Below, piece by piece: positions 53,452 to 64,000 of a DNA stretch of 64,000 bases. The position numbers were made by a program, and so were the translations under genes. The notes under the pieces are model-generated. The model did not search any database. It was not told the DNA's origin and was given only the letters and a program-made list of their open reading frames with translations. Each line of letters opens with the position of its first letter. Position 1 is the stretch's first letter. This DNA is from Streptococcus parasanguinis (GTDB lineage Bacteria; Bacillota; Bacilli; Lactobacillales; Streptococcaceae), in the NCBI RefSeq assembly GCF_001073155.1, contig NZ_JVEE01000044.1, positions 1 through 64,000 of the forward strand, in the 5' to 3' direction.

Positions 53452-56400
53452 AAGCTTGATTCAATTTCCTTTGTTTGAGTAAACTTCTTTGGAAGGAAGA
53501 TGTTGGCAACAGTCAAAAGGCCGAAGAAAACCAACAATCCAAAGAAGACGGTAAATCCAGCTGTTTGTCCATCAAAGTAACCCGCAAACTGTCCTTCTAG
53601 AATAGAGAGGAGGTTAATATTTTTCACAAATGCTGGAAGGCCCGACAAGGTCGCAGTCGTTCCGATCGCGCTTGATAGGTAGACATAGCTGATCAACATG
53701 AAGAAGGCCAGTCCCATTCCAATCACACGGAAGTGTTTCAAGAGAAGGTATTGCAGTTGTACCAATACAAACCCCGCCAATACTGCTAGTAACACCCACG
53801 AAGGAACATATTCACGACCAACAGAGAGTTGGATACTTGAAATCATTCCGATCACAAGTCCAAGGATAAGGGAAAGTCCTACAAGGACACCGACAGTTAA
53901 GAGATCCGATTCTTGCAAACGATTCAATTTGAAACGGTCTTTCACCTTGCGAATAATTGGTTGCGTCGCAAAGAGATAAGCTGTAAAGAGGCTCAAGACT
54001 TCCAACATAAAGATCCAGATAAATGGACGGTAGACATTGATGGTCGCTTTCACAGAAGAAGATTTCTCTGCAACTGGATTTGACAAGAAGTCGAGCAAGA
54101 CTTCATTCGGTACTCCGTTTTCATAGGCATTGTTGAAGACTTTACGGAAGGCTTCGACGAAGTTCCCGTTTTCAGACAATTCCTTGTCGAATTCACCCAT
54201 CAAACTTTCCGCATTACTAGACAATTTCTCTGTATTGCCTTGGGCTTTTTCCAATTCTTTGTTCAATTGGCTAAAGATTTCATTGGTAGAGTTAGCAGCT
54301 TCTACATTGCTACGAGACGAGCTCTTGACGCCTTCTGTCGAGCTCAATAATGACGTGTATTCAGAACCAAGAGCTGACAAATCTGCATCGGTCTTGGTTT
54401 GAGCCTGTGTCACTGTTTCTTGTGCAGCTGAGATAGCTTCTAAGCGTTTTTGAAGGTCTGCATACTGCGCCAATTGATCGTTGATATTTTGGGTCAGATC
54501 TTTGTTGGTGTTTTCGATTGCTTGAAGATTGGCCTGCAATTGTGGTCCCAACTCTTGCAACTGTTGGAGTGTACCATCTAACTGGGCTTTCACACTCTTC
54601 GTTGCATCCCCAGATTCATCCGTTTCAATACTCTTACGGTAGTCCTTCATGTTACTTGAAACAGCAGCCTTCACGATGTCGACCAAAGCGTTTGTCAAAT
54701 CCATATCTTCGATTGGATCATAGAGTGAATGACGAACATGGTTGTCATCTTCTGGATAGTAGGCATCGATCAATGCTCCTGCGCGTTGATAATCCAAGGC
54801 GATTTCACTAGCTTTCGATGCATAGTTAGCGACAGCTGTTTTCAAATCTTCTGCTGATACCGTCACACTGGTTGAAGAAACCCCATTGACAAGGACTTCA
54901 ACATCAATCGCGCTTGGCATGGCTCCTCCATCTTCAACAAGGTGAATTTGAATTTGTTTGCCATCTTTCAGTTCGACTTCCTGATCGCCGCTACCTGCAT
55001 AAGTATGTCCATCATAGGTCCAAGTATCAACCTTGACTCCTGCTGGCACTTGGATGCTAACCTTCTGTTTTCCAGATTTAGCATTAAGGACATCCGCAAC
55101 TGCCGTTGATTTGGCATCCACTTCAGTAGCCAATCGTTTCAAGTCACCGGCGTTCCCTTTTGGATGCGCCTTTGTTCCAGCAAAAGCACTATCAAAATTA
55201 ATCGCTGCGTTGAGATTTCCATACTTATTCAAATTCAGACTAGCAGGATCTAAAGACGGAAGTTTTTCAATTGCGTTACGAATGTCCGCATCTGCCTTAT
55301 CACGTGCCTCACTTAAGGTCTTGATAGTCGTCTTTCCAAGCAAGGTACGAAGAGTGACTTTGTCTCCTTCTTTTAGACCATAGTAGTCAAGGATCTTCGC
55401 TTTTACAGAAGACTCGATGTTCTTTTCGTGATCATCTAATTTGTCGCGTTCTGCCTTGATCCCTTTTTCGAGGTCTGCCACACGATCATTCACATCCTTA
55501 GTCAAACTTGCATAAGTCTTGGTAGCTGAAGGATCTCCTTCACCCTCCGCCGGCTGACTCAATTGTTTGGTAATCGCTTCTTGATTTTGTTGCAACCTCT
55601 TGTACAAGTCCTGAGTTTTTTCACTGACAACAGACTGATTCATAGCCATCAATTGGTTCATGAATTCTTCATGGCTGATCTTATCCGCAGAACGTTGCTT
55701 AATCAACAAATCAAAATTTTGACCGTACTGATCTTGAGATTGGCTCAATTGATCAAAGGCCTGTGTATAGGATTCAAGGGCTGTCTTCAGAGCATTGTTG
55801 GACTCAACGGATGAGGTAGACAAGCTATAGAGACCTGGGAAGATATTCTTGGAATCTAAAGCCGATTCCAACAAGTTACTCCGGTAAGAACCAATGTTGG
55901 TCGATTGGATTTTATTGCTTGTCTCTACGTTCTTTTGAGCTGTATAAAGATTGCTTAAAATGCTGACCATATACATATCGACCAGTTGGCTATTCAAGTC
56001 TGAAACAATATCCTTGGCAACTTTAGTTGCCTCATTTTCAACTTGAGAATTTCCAGCAGCATTGACCTTATAAGTAACGGTGGTCTTCTCTGCATTAACC
56101 GCATTCACTTCCAAGACCTTCTCTGAGAAGTCACTTGGAATGACGATCATCAACTGGTACTTGCCATCTGCAAGCCCTGACTCAGCAGCTCCACGAGGGA
56201 GTACAGACCAGTTTTGCGAATTATCCCGTTCGATATTCTTTACATAGCTAGCCCCAAGGTTATATTCTTTATCATTCAGTTTGACCGCCTTGTCTTCATT
56301 GACAACCGCAATGTTGAGCTTGGTGTTTTCTGTCGTTTGCACGGTCTTTGCTTCGTTTTGCTTTTGGTCCTTTTGAACAGTGGTATAAAGACCCACGACA

Positions 56401-56471
56401 GATCCCATCAAAAGGAGCACAACCGCACTCTGACCGATGTATTTTAACCATTTTTTATTTTTAACTTCCAT
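53448..56471 (-). CDS. esaA: T7SSb membrane protein EsaA (YueB/Pip family)
   Basis: 1007 residues. An N-terminal membrane helix (YIGQSAVVLLLMGSVVGLYT) is followed by about 750 extracytoplasmic residues, largely coiled coil (QLDGTLQQLQELGPQLQANL), and at least five membrane helices in the last 220 residues. This is the layout of the YhgE/Pip family, which includes EsaA and the phage receptor YueB. In T7SSb, EsaA forms an elongated dimer reaching through the wall. It lies 130 bases after esxA. Confidence 0.95.
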   Translation of the reverse strand: MEVKNKKWLKYIGQSAVVLLLMGSVVGLYTTVQKDQKQNEAKTVQTTENTKLNIAVVNEDKAVKLNDKEYNLGASYVKNIERDNSQNWSVLPRGAAESGLADGKYQLMIVIPSDFSEKVLEVNAVNAEKTTVTYKVNAAGNSQVENEATKVAKDIVSDLNSQLVDMYMVSILSNLYTAQKNVETSNKIQSTNIGSYRSNLLESALDSKNIFPGLYSLSTSSVESNNALKTALESYTQAFDQLSQSQDQYGQNFDLLIKQRSADKISHEEFMNQLMAMNQSVVSEKTQDLYKRLQQNQEAITKQLSQPAEGEGDPSATKTYASLTKDVNDRVADLEKGIKAERDKLDDHEKNIESSVKAKILDYYGLKEGDKVTLRTLLGKTTIKTLSEARDKADADIRNAIEKLPSLDPASLNLNKYGNLNAAINFDSAFAGTKAHPKGNAGDLKRLATEVDAKSTAVADVLNAKSGKQKVSIQVPAGVKVDTWTYDGHTYAGSGDQEVELKDGKQIQIHLVEDGGAMPSAIDVEVLVNGVSSTSVTVSAEDLKTAVANYASKASEIALDYQRAGALIDAYYPEDDNHVRHSLYDPIEDMDLTNALVDIVKAAVSSNMKDYRKSIETDESGDATKSVKAQLDGTLQQLQELGPQLQANLQAIENTNKDLTQNINDQLAQYADLQKRLEAISAAQETVTQAQTKTDADLSALGSEYTSLLSSTEGVKSSSRSNVEAANSTNEIFSQLNKELEKAQGNTEKLSSNAESLMGEFDKELSENGNFVEAFRKVFNNAYENGVPNEVLLDFLSNPVAEKSSSVKATINVYRPFIWIFMLEVLSLFTAYLFATQPIIRKVKDRFKLNRLQESDLLTVGVLVGLSLILGLVIGMISSIQLSVGREYVPSWVLLAVLAGFVLVQLQYLLLKHFRVIGMGLAFFMLISYVYLSSAIGTTATLSGLPAFVKNINLLSILEGQFAGYFDGQTAGFTVFFGLLVFFGLLTVANIFLPKKFTQTKEIESSL

Positions 56472-56602
56472 ACCTTTTCCTTTTTCTAATTCATAGATAC
56501 AAAATAGGGGTTAGGAATTAAGAATCTAACCCCTATTTTCTATATATCAAAAGACAAAAGGGTGATCTACCTACAAGAAGTAAGATCACCTCCAAGACTA
56601 TC

Positions 56603-56890
56603 TTAGTGGATTTGTGCAGCGATATCTTGGTCAGTTTGTTCAACGATATCAGCAACTTTGATCAATTGACCGTTGATATCTTCCAACAATTGAGCGAATT
56701 GTTTGATTTTTGGAGACAATTCGTTGAATTGTGCTTCAAAGCTATCAAATGCAGATCCATCCCAGTTTGCGTCGATGACTTGTTGTTCATGTGTCAAAGT
56801 GTTAAGGATTTGATCGATTTCTTGAGAACCTTGTGCATAGCGTTGTGCTGATTGACGTAGTTCTTCTGGAGTTAATTTAATTTGAGTCAT
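56603..56890 (-). CDS. esxA: WXG100 protein EsxA
   Basis: 95 residues forming a helical hairpin, with the turn NWDGSAFDSF (W43, G45). No signal peptide. The C-terminal tail (TDQDIAAQIH) follows a helix that carries the T7SS export signal in this family. EsxA is the hallmark secreted substrate and a component of the T7SSb apparatus. RBS AAGGAG. It heads the locus with its own promoter; the 130-base gap to esaA is a place where differential expression could occur. Confidence 0.96.
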   Translation of the reverse strand: MTQIKLTPEELRQSAQRYAQGSQEIDQILNTLTHEQQVIDANWDGSAFDSFEAQFNELSPKIKQFAQLLEDINGQLIKVADIVEQTDQDIAAQIH

Positions 56891-57018
56891 ATGTTTCTCC
56901 TTTTTGGGCTGATACCCTTATATTTTTCATAAACAACACATTTAGTACGAATTAGTAAAATTCCAGATAATTGTATATTTTACCTTTTACTCCCTATTTG
57001 TATCATTTACTTAAAAAT

Positions 57019-57047
57019 ATCTTAATGAAATATTGCAAGAAAGTCAA
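57019..57047 (-). promoter_or_regulatory. esxA promoter
   Basis: On the minus strand, TTGACT (57042-57047) and TAAGAT (57019-57024) are exactly 17 bases apart. The start point would be near 57012, giving a leader of about 120 bases before esxA. Confidence 0.8.
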
Positions 57048-57080
57048 GTTTAAAGGGCTAACTGATAAAACTTTGTAACT

Positions 57081-57107
57081 TTGTCACAGTTTCGAAATGT
57101 TTTGTCA
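57081..57107. promoter_or_regulatory. Direct repeat upstream of the esxA promoter
   Basis: TTGTCA occurs at 57081 and again at 57102, 21 bases apart (two helical turns), within similar surroundings (TTGTCAC and TTGTCAT, with TTGTAA nearby at 57073 and 57113). Direct repeats with this spacing upstream of -35 suit a response regulator or other activator. The regulator is unknown. Confidence 0.4.
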
Positions 57108-57304
57108 TGAAATTGTAATGTTTTTCCTAAAACCTTTGCCCCAGTAGTCTTTACATAGTATTATTTTCATGAACAAAATTAGACACTCCGTATCTTAACA
57201 TTAACTTGACACTTTTATAAATATTGTTGATATTAAATGTCTTAAACAATAATTTACGCTATTATTGTATATTTTTTCATATAAATGACTTTGAGGTTGG
57301 TTTA

Positions 57305-57313
57305 TGGTATAAT
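57305..57313 (+). promoter_or_regulatory. Extended -10 promoter of the 186-aa lipoprotein gene
   Basis: TGGTATAAT, a perfect extended -10, lies 63 bases before the ATG. The -35 is weak. Confidence 0.65.
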
Positions 57314-57376
57314 GAAGACTGTATAGAACTTGTTTTATGCAAGATCGAACACTACTAAAACCTACAAGGAGTTTTT

Positions 57377-57937
57377 ATGAAAAAAATATTATTGACCTCT
57401 GTCTGCCTCCTAGCTCTCACCGCATGTAGCCAAGGCCAAGCAGAAAAAGGTAAAACTTCAACAACATCTAGCCAAAGAACTTCCCAAGTGAAAAAAGAAA
57501 AAGAAGAGAACGTTCGAACCAAAATTTTCTCCACAGAACTTAACGATCACCATCAAAACAAAATTCAAGTCGGCTACAAAAAAGAAGAAATTGTCTCTTT
57601 TACTTTTCTTAGTTTTGAACCCATTTCCTCTGATTTGCAAGACTTGGATCTTTCCGAATTAAAGGAAATCTACCAAGAAGAATTAGAACAGAGCGATATC
57701 TATAAAAGCTTAAATGGCAAGCCTGGACTTAGCTTCCGCATTCAAATTTCGAAAGATAAACAATCCTATGCTAAGGTCTTACATGCTGACTTCTCAAAAA
57801 TCAAGAAAGATGAGTTTGCTTCCATCTACGGAGATCAAGGGGAGGAAGAAACAGCCGAGTTCAAGAAATATCTCAATGGTAAACCACAAGATTTCTTTAC
57901 TTACATCGAAGATCAAGGACTAAAAGAAGAAAAATAA
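57377..57937 (+). CDS. Lipoprotein, DUF1307/YehR-like (tentative)
   Basis: 186 residues. The lipobox LTAC ends the signal peptide; a Lys/Ser/Thr-rich linker (about 20-45) leads to a domain of about 130 residues with HQNKIQVGYKKEEIVSFTFL, NGKPGLSFRIQISKDKQ and VLHADFSKIKKDEF. The order resembles YehR-like DUF1307 lipoproteins, but the match is by eye and weak. Exported and membrane-anchored. RBS AAGGAG. It is divergent from esxA and shares a terminator region with proS. Whether it belongs to the T7SS is unclear. Confidence 0.7.
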   Translation: MKKILLTSVCLLALTACSQGQAEKGKTSTTSSQRTSQVKKEKEENVRTKIFSTELNDHHQNKIQVGYKKEEIVSFTFLSFEPISSDLQDLDLSELKEIYQEELEQSDIYKSLNGKPGLSFRIQISKDKQSYAKVLHADFSKIKKDEFASIYGDQGEEETAEFKKYLNGKPQDFFTYIEDQGLKEEK

Positions 57938-57989
57938 AAAAGCTTCCTGAGTATCGTCACCACAATGGTGAGATCTCAGAAAGCTTTTT
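57936..57989. terminator. Bidirectional terminator between lipoprotein gene and proS
   Basis: Stem AAAAAGCTT(T/C)CTGAG with a long interrupted arm closed by CACCACAATGGTG, and T-runs on both strands. It serves the convergent lipoprotein and proS genes. Confidence 0.88.
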
Positions 57990-57990
57990 C

Positions 57991-59856
<1,866 letters not shown>

Positions 59857-61116
59857 CTATTTCAAAAATAATTTCATAATATCATTCCAGGTGACAGCAA
59901 TCATCAAAATAACCATTACAGCTACACCTGCAAGCGTCATATAGGTTTCTACTTCTTGTTTCAATGGCTTTCTCCGGACGACCTCGATCAAATTGATCAA
60001 GATTTTCCCGCCATCCAAAGCCGGAATCGGGATTAGATTGAAGATCCCAATATTAATAGAGAGCATAGCCATAAGAGACAAGACTGCTGGAATCCCTAAT
60101 TGAGCAGCTTGTGAGCTGGCATTGTAGATGGCAACCGGACCACCCAGTTTATTGAGACTAAAGTGGAAAATGATATCTTTCAAAGCTCCCAAAATTCGTG
60201 TCGCTGTATTCCAGGTATCTGTAAAACCAGACAAGAGTTTATCCACAAATCCTGTCTTAAGGCCATTTGTCACACCCAGATAGTAACGATTCCCTGACTT
60301 GGTTGGCTTCACTTTGACTTCTTTTTCTTGGCCGTCTGTTTTGACTTTCAGGGTCAATTCAGGAGCCGTCTTGCTGTCCTTGGTTGCTTTCTCGACAGCA
60401 TCTGTCAGTTCATCCCAGTTGCTAACGGTATCGTTGTTGACTTGAAGGATCTGAACATTGCTTTTGACACCGACCTTAGCCAGCGCCCCATCAGGTGCCA
60501 CCTGAACATTGTTGCTGTAGTAGTCAATCGCACCACCACGCATAAAAGCTAGAAGTGAGTAGACGACAATACTGAGAATAAAGTTGTTCATAGGACCCGC
60601 AAAGTTGGTAATCAATCGTCCCCAAATGCTGGCATTCTGATACTGAACATCTCTCGGCGCAATCCGCACTTCTGTCCCATCTTCCTCAACGATGGTCGCA
60701 TCATGATCAACACTATAGGTCTTGGTCTCATCGAGAACCAAGCCCGTAATTTCCAGTTTATCTTCAAAGTCAAACTGGGTGACATTCATGGGAAGGGCTG
60801 TCTGATCCAGATTCTTTCCTGAAAGATTGATCCGGACGACCTTACCAGCCTCATTTAGCGTCAAGCTGACAGGCGTTCCGGTTTTAATCTCAGTTGTGTC
60901 CTCACCCCAGCCAGCCATACGAACATAGCCACCTAAAGGTAGAATGCGAATGGTATAAGCTGTTCCATCTTGACCAATATGGGCAAAGATCTTGGGACCC
61001 ATCCCGATCGAGAATTCTCGCACCAGGATGCCCGATTTTTTTGCAAAATAGAAATGACCAAACTCGTGAACGAGAACGATCACTCCAAAAATAACAATAA
61101 AGGCAATAAATTGCAT
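59857..61116 (-). CDS. rseP: RIP metalloprotease RseP (Eep)
   Basis: 419 residues. Site-2 protease with the zinc motif [16 protein letters not shown] near the N terminus, a PDZ-like central domain (about 180-290) and the second catalytic motif [13 protein letters not shown] near the C terminus, within four membrane helices. It cuts membrane-embedded segments of regulatory proteins and pheromone precursors; in streptococci and enterococci it is known as Eep. It sits between cdsA and proS in the conserved order. Confidence 0.97.
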   Translation of the reverse strand: MQFIAFIVIFGVIVLVHEFGHFYFAKKSGILVREFSIGMGPKIFAHIGQDGTAYTIRILPLGGYVRMAGWGEDTTEIKTGTPVSLTLNEAGKVVRINLSGKNLDQTALPMNVTQFDFEDKLEITGLVLDETKTYSVDHDATIVEEDGTEVRIAPRDVQYQNASIWGRLITNFAGPMNNFILSIVVYSLLAFMRGGAIDYYSNNVQVAPDGALAKVGVKSNVQILQVNNDTVSNWDELTDAVEKATKDSKTAPELTLKVKTDGQEKEVKVKPTKSGNRYYLGVTNGLKTGFVDKLLSGFTDTWNTATRILGALKDIIFHFSLNKLGGPVAIYNASSQAAQLGIPAVLSLMAMLSINIGIFNLIPIPALDGGKILINLIEVVRRKPLKQEVETYMTLAGVAVMVILMIAVTWNDIMKLFLK

Positions 61117-61152
61117 CGTTCTATACGTGGTTTCCTTTCTATTTCTTCTGTC

Positions 61153-61956
61153 TTAGAACAAGCCCAAGAAATGCATCAAGGGAAAGACAAAAATCAAACT
61201 ATCAAAGCGGTCTAGAACACCACCATGTCCTGGGATAAATTTCCCAGAATCCTTGACACCAAAGTGGCGTTTGATCGCACTCTCTACGAGGTCGCCAAAC
61301 TGACCTGCAATGCTAAAGAGGATGGTAAAGAAGATCATAGCAAGAAAACCATGTCCACCCGCCACAGAACGATCCACGATCATATAGATCACAGTTACCG
61401 CAACTGCAGACAAGATTCCCCCAAGACTGCCCTCAATCGTTTTATTAGGAGAAACCGCAGGCATGAGCTTGCGTTTCCCAAACCGACTTCCTACTAGATA
61501 AGCACCTGAATCTGTAGCCCAGACAATAAAGAGGGCCAATAAGACCTTATCAATACCAGCAATTCGCGCATCTACTAAGGAATGGAAACCAAGTCCAACA
61601 TAAAAGCTAGAGGCAATGGGATAGACCACGTCTTCATAATTGTAATTCTGAGCAAGAACAGTTGTTCCCATGAGAATCAGGACAACCAAACCATAAGCAA
61701 TCATATTGCCATCTGCTGGAAGGTAAGGGAGGTAGTCCTCGATCGGCAAGGTCAAAACGAAGGCCGCTAACATGGCTAGCGCTCCTTCAAAGGTCGCTGT
61801 CTCAAGCCCCTTCATCTTGAGCAATTCATGAACCCCTAGCATGGCGATCAAGCCAATCACAATCTGGAAGAACACTCCTCCAACCATTACTGTTGGAATG
61901 AAAAAGAGCAGGGCAATTCCTCCAAAAATCACACGTTTTTGTAAATCTTTCGTCAT
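61153..61956 (-). CDS. cdsA: Phosphatidate cytidylyltransferase
   Basis: 267 residues from the second of two adjacent ATG codons, which has the better spacing from AGGAG. About eight membrane helices, with the family signature near the C terminus: GDLVESAIKRHFGVKDSGK followed by IPGHGGVLDRFDSL. It makes CDP-diacylglycerol from CTP and phosphatidic acid, the precursor of phosphatidylglycerol and cardiolipin. It follows uppS by 9 bases. Confidence 0.97.
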   Translation of the reverse strand: MTKDLQKRVIFGGIALLFFIPTVMVGGVFFQIVIGLIAMLGVHELLKMKGLETATFEGALAMLAAFVLTLPIEDYLPYLPADGNMIAYGLVVLILMGTTVLAQNYNYEDVVYPIASSFYVGLGFHSLVDARIAGIDKVLLALFIVWATDSGAYLVGSRFGKRKLMPAVSPNKTIEGSLGGILSAVAVTVIYMIVDRSVAGGHGFLAMIFFTILFSIAGQFGDLVESAIKRHFGVKDSGKFIPGHGGVLDRFDSLIFVFPLMHFLGLF

Positions 61957-61965
61957 CATCTTCTC

Positions 61966-62715
61966 CTAAACACCACCAAATCTCCGATGGCGATGGCTAT
62001 ATTCTACTATGGCACTTCGTAGTGCTTCATCTCCAAAATCTGGCCACATCACATCTGTGAAATACAACTCGCTATAAGCAGCCTGCCAAGGAAGGAAATT
62101 ACTCAAACGGATCTCTCCGCTGGTACGGATAATCAAATCCGGATCCCTTAGGACACGTGGCAAACTCTCAGTATAGAGAGAATCTGCGATCATCTCTTCT
62201 GTGATATCTTCTGGACTGAACTTCGCATCCAAGACCTCTTGGGCGATCTGCTTCACAGCCTGGGTGATCTCTGCACGTCCACCATAGTTAAGCGCAAAAT
62301 TCAAGATCAAACCCGTATTGAGGTGGGTCATCGCTTCTGCTCTTTCCAAAGCCTCCAGCGTTTCTTTTGGTAATTTCTTAGTGTCACCAATCATTTGAAT
62401 CTTGACATTGTTGCGATGCAATTCGGGGACGAAACGATCATAAAACTCGACCGGCAAGTGCATGATGAACTTGACTTCATCTTCAGGGCGTGTCCAGTTT
62501 TCCGTAGAAAAGGCATAGACAGTCAAGACCTGAACCCCCATATTTTTTGCTGCAATCGTCACTTCTTGGAGAGCTTCCATCCCCGCCTTATGACCAAAGA
62601 CACGCGGTTGCATCCGCTTTTTCGCCCAGCGACCATTGCCATCCATAATGATCCCAATGTGTTTCGGGACTTCTAAAGGTATCTCGATTTTTTCTTTTTT
62701 CTTAAAACGAAACAT
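61966..62715 (-). CDS. uppS: Undecaprenyl diphosphate synthase
   Basis: 249 residues of the cis-prenyltransferase family: IGIIMDGNGRWAKKR with the catalytic Asp, GLILNFALNYGGRAEI and LRDPDLIIRTSGEIRLSNFL, all family hallmarks. It makes the C55 lipid carrier for peptidoglycan and wall polymers. RBS AGGTAG. It heads the uppS-cdsA-rseP-proS series on the minus strand. Confidence 0.97.
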   Translation of the reverse strand: MFRFKKKEKIEIPLEVPKHIGIIMDGNGRWAKKRMQPRVFGHKAGMEALQEVTIAAKNMGVQVLTVYAFSTENWTRPEDEVKFIMHLPVEFYDRFVPELHRNNVKIQMIGDTKKLPKETLEALERAEAMTHLNTGLILNFALNYGGRAEITQAVKQIAQEVLDAKFSPEDITEEMIADSLYTESLPRVLRDPDLIIRTSGEIRLSNFLPWQAAYSELYFTDVMWPDFGDEALRSAIVEYSHRHRRFGGV

Positions 62716-62837
62716 GTTTTTCTACCTATTTCAATATTTATCGCTTCATTATACCATAAATCCCCATAAAATAGGGACTCTGGCCTCTTTTTTGAACCAG
62801 CAAGGCTTTCCTTCATCACATCGTCCTATTTGCCCAC

Positions 62838-62861
62838 CAAAAAAGAGGCCCTTGCCTCTTC
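62838..62861 (-). terminator. yajC terminator
   Basis: Stem AAGAGGC/GCCTCTT with a 3-4 base loop and a TTTTTTG tail on the minus strand, immediately after the yajC stop codon. Confidence 0.85.
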
Positions 62862-62869
62862 TTTGATGA

Positions 62870-63196
62870 TTATTCTTCGATGGCTGAATCGGCATCTGAA
62901 CTAGCACCTTCTGTAGCAGTAGCTGAGATTCCTTCTGATACAGGAAGAACTGTTTTGATCGCTCCCAATTCAAAGGTCAGGTAGACACCATCAACATCCA
63001 AGACAACGGTCTTGCGATCTGTATCGACTTCATCGATGGTTCCGTACAAGCCACCAATCGTGATGACTTCATTTCCTTTTTGAAGTTTATTCAAACTTTC
63101 CATCCGTTTTTGGTACTGTTTCTTTTGGCTACGGCTCATGAAGTACATCAAACCGACCATAAGAACGAGCATAATTAGCAAACTTCCGCCTTGCAT
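62870..63196 (-). CDS. yajC: Preprotein translocase subunit YajC
   Basis: 108 residues. An N-terminal membrane helix (SLLIMLVLMVGLMYFM) is followed by the family core SQKKQYQKRMESLNKLQKG and NEVITIGGLYGTIDEVDTD, and an acidic Ala/Ser-rich tail. YajC associates with SecDF and YidC at the translocon. RBS AAAGGAG and an independent terminator. Confidence 0.94.
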   Translation of the reverse strand: MQGGSLLIMLVLMVGLMYFMSRSQKKQYQKRMESLNKLQKGNEVITIGGLYGTIDEVDTDRKTVVLDVDGVYLTFELGAIKTVLPVSEGISATATEGASSDADSAIEE

Positions 63197-63352
63197 ATGT
63201 TTCTCCTTTAATTTTCATATATGCTATACTATATCAAATTTCGCCCGTCTTTTCAAGTTTTCCCATCCTCTTCAAGTAAAATCAGACTCCAGTCTCAGAG
63301 AGGAGGCAAGTTTTGATGAAAAAGAAAAAAACCACGAAAAGTGGGCTACTGA

Positions 63353-63598
63353 CTAGTCAATCGTAATGCCATACTTTTCATGATTCTCATCATACCAATC
63401 AATCAAGGCCAAAGCCGTTTGATAGGTAATATTTTTGATTTTACTCGTTCCCTTCGTCAAAGTCGCTAGGCTCATTTTGCTGATGTTTGTTTCAGTTGCG
63501 ACACGATAGCTCGTCAAGCGACCGTCAACCATCAGTTGAACAACGGCTTCCACTTTTCTGTATTCGGGAGTTGAGTAGATATCAATTGTATTGCTCAT
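63353..63598 (-). CDS. Small HTH-like protein
   Basis: 81 residues from MSNTIDIYSTPEYRKVEAVV. The middle segment (RLTSYRVATETNISKMSLATLTKGTSKIKN) has the spacing of a helix-turn-helix, as in XRE-like small regulators, followed by ITYQTALALIDWYDENHEKYG. Six extra residues before this Met are possible, but GGAATGGAAG upstream fits this start. No membrane segment. It lies between yajC and the Clp gene; a TATAAT element is visible on the minus strand at 63634-63639. Target unknown. Confidence 0.7.
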   Translation of the reverse strand: MSNTIDIYSTPEYRKVEAVVQLMVDGRLTSYRVATETNISKMSLATLTKGTSKIKNITYQTALALIDWYDENHEKYGITID

Positions 63599-63764
63599 CT
63601 TACTTCCATTCCTCAAATTTTATTCTTGTATAGATTATATACTTATTTTCTTTATTTATTAATAATTTTGCTCAAATTGGATTAATTTCACTAATTATTG
63701 ATGTTTTTTTACCCCAAATAGGAGGATTTTGGCCTTATACGGCGAATAATTTCCCCCAGGTGGG

Positions 63765-63800
63765 AAGAAAAAATAAAGACTGCTATATTATAGCAGCCTC
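63765..63800 (-). terminator. Terminator of the Clp ATPase gene
   Basis: Stem GGCTGCTAT/ATAGCAGTC with a 3-base loop and TTTATTTTTTC on the minus strand, 25 bases past the stop codon. Confidence 0.88.
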
Positions 63801-63823
63801 TATTTTTCACAAACTAATTCGCC

Positions 63824-64000
63824 TTAGTCTGCTTGTTTATCAGTGTTTTCTTCCTTCTTTGTGTCTTTTTCTCTAATCACAAGGACACCATCTTCCATGT
63901 CAGCTTCGAGATGTTTGGCATCCAAGTTATCCAAGTGGAAGTCTGTGACTTTGTCACGGATTTGTTGTTCAACTACCCGACGGAGTGGACGAACACCCAT
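63824..64000 (-). CDS. clpE: ClpE-type ATPase, C-terminal end (5' part outside window)
   Basis: 58 residues and a stop codon, reading off the right edge. GVRPLRRVVEQQIRD is the Clp ATPase D2-small motif (sensor 2 Arg in GxRPLRR), followed by KVTDFHLDNLDAKHLEAD and MEDGVLVIREKD, then a charged tail. The ending resembles streptococcal ClpE rather than ClpC, so it is probably the Clp unfoldase that works with ClpP. The ClpE assignment rests on recall of the C-terminal pattern only. Confidence 0.78.
   Translation of the reverse strand: MGVRPLRRVVEQQIRDKVTDFHLDNLDAKHLEADMEDGVLVIREKDTKKEENTDKQAD

Larger units (their letters stand above)
56891..57376. other. Divergent intergenic region upstream of esxA
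   Basis: 486 AT-rich bases with no supported gene. It holds the esxA promoter and leader on the minus strand and an extended -10 on the plus strand for the lipoprotein gene. A repeated TTGTCA pair lies at 57081-57107. Its length and AT content suggest a regulated divergent control region. Confidence 0.65.

Overview
The window is chromosomal DNA from a low-GC Gram-positive coccus, almost certainly an oral viridans Streptococcus of the sanguinis/parasanguinis/gordonii type. The basis is the gene content and order (pnp-cysE-GNAT-cysS-mrnC, rplM-rpsI, uppS-cdsA-rseP-proS, polC, msmK, pepF, pepS), a YSIRK-type surface protein, AAGGAG-type ribosome binding sites and short U-tract terminators. No tRNA, rRNA, CRISPR array, intact insertion sequence or integrase gene is visible. 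Nearly all housekeeping genes lie on the minus strand.

Layout. (1) 1-2798: the 5' part of a wall-anchored adhesin with pilin-like isopeptide repeats; its 3' end is outside the window. (2) 2799-3493: a non-coding stretch carrying a degenerate tandem copy of the rpsI 3' end and terminator. (3) 3494-6669: rpsI, rplM (with an L13-type leader), a DegV protein, rae1 and rlmB. (4) 6724-11631: an ArAE/FUSC-like membrane protein, a GH13 alpha-glucosidase, the multi-sugar ABC ATPase msmK and a PucR-type regulator, a carbohydrate module sitting between mrnC and rlmB. (5) 11628-17126: mrnC, cysS, a double GNAT protein, cysE and pnp, close together and co-oriented. (6) 17494-22376: two related lipoproteins, pepF and a charged coiled-coil lipoprotein. 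(7) 22422-29842: trxA, a DUF4649-like protein, cadD (flanked by a direct repeat that also encodes its C terminus), rpsO, a small unknown, rsuA, twin MFS transporters with a divergent Crp/Fnr-family regulator, and def. (8) 30046-37738: pepS, a tandem CbxX-type AAA+ ATPase with a beta-helix N-terminus, a 49-aa membrane peptide, a dinJ-yafQ toxin-antitoxin pair, an AT-rich ABC exporter and an Rgg-family regulator. (9) 38025-42419: polC. (10) 42615-56890: a type VII secretion (T7SSb) locus. (11) 57377-64000: a lipoprotein, proS, rseP, cdsA, uppS, yajC, a small HTH-like protein and the 3' end of a Clp ATPase.

The most interesting region is the T7SSb locus. Transcribed right to left it reads esxA, esaA, essA, esaB, essB, essC, a lipoprotein, and an 860-residue protein with a GHSYG lipase-type elbow near its N terminus and a long helical C-terminal part. 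This is the reverse of the usual LXG toxin layout and resembles the TslA class of T7SS lipases. The lipoprotein overlaps the effector start by 4 bp and is a candidate immunity protein. The 3' end of essC shares the low G+C of this cargo, so the essC tail, lipoprotein and effector look like one exchangeable module. Behind it lie a frameshifted remnant and a DUF3592-like membrane protein. The whole locus sits between proS and polC, two housekeeping genes that are close neighbours in many Firmicutes.
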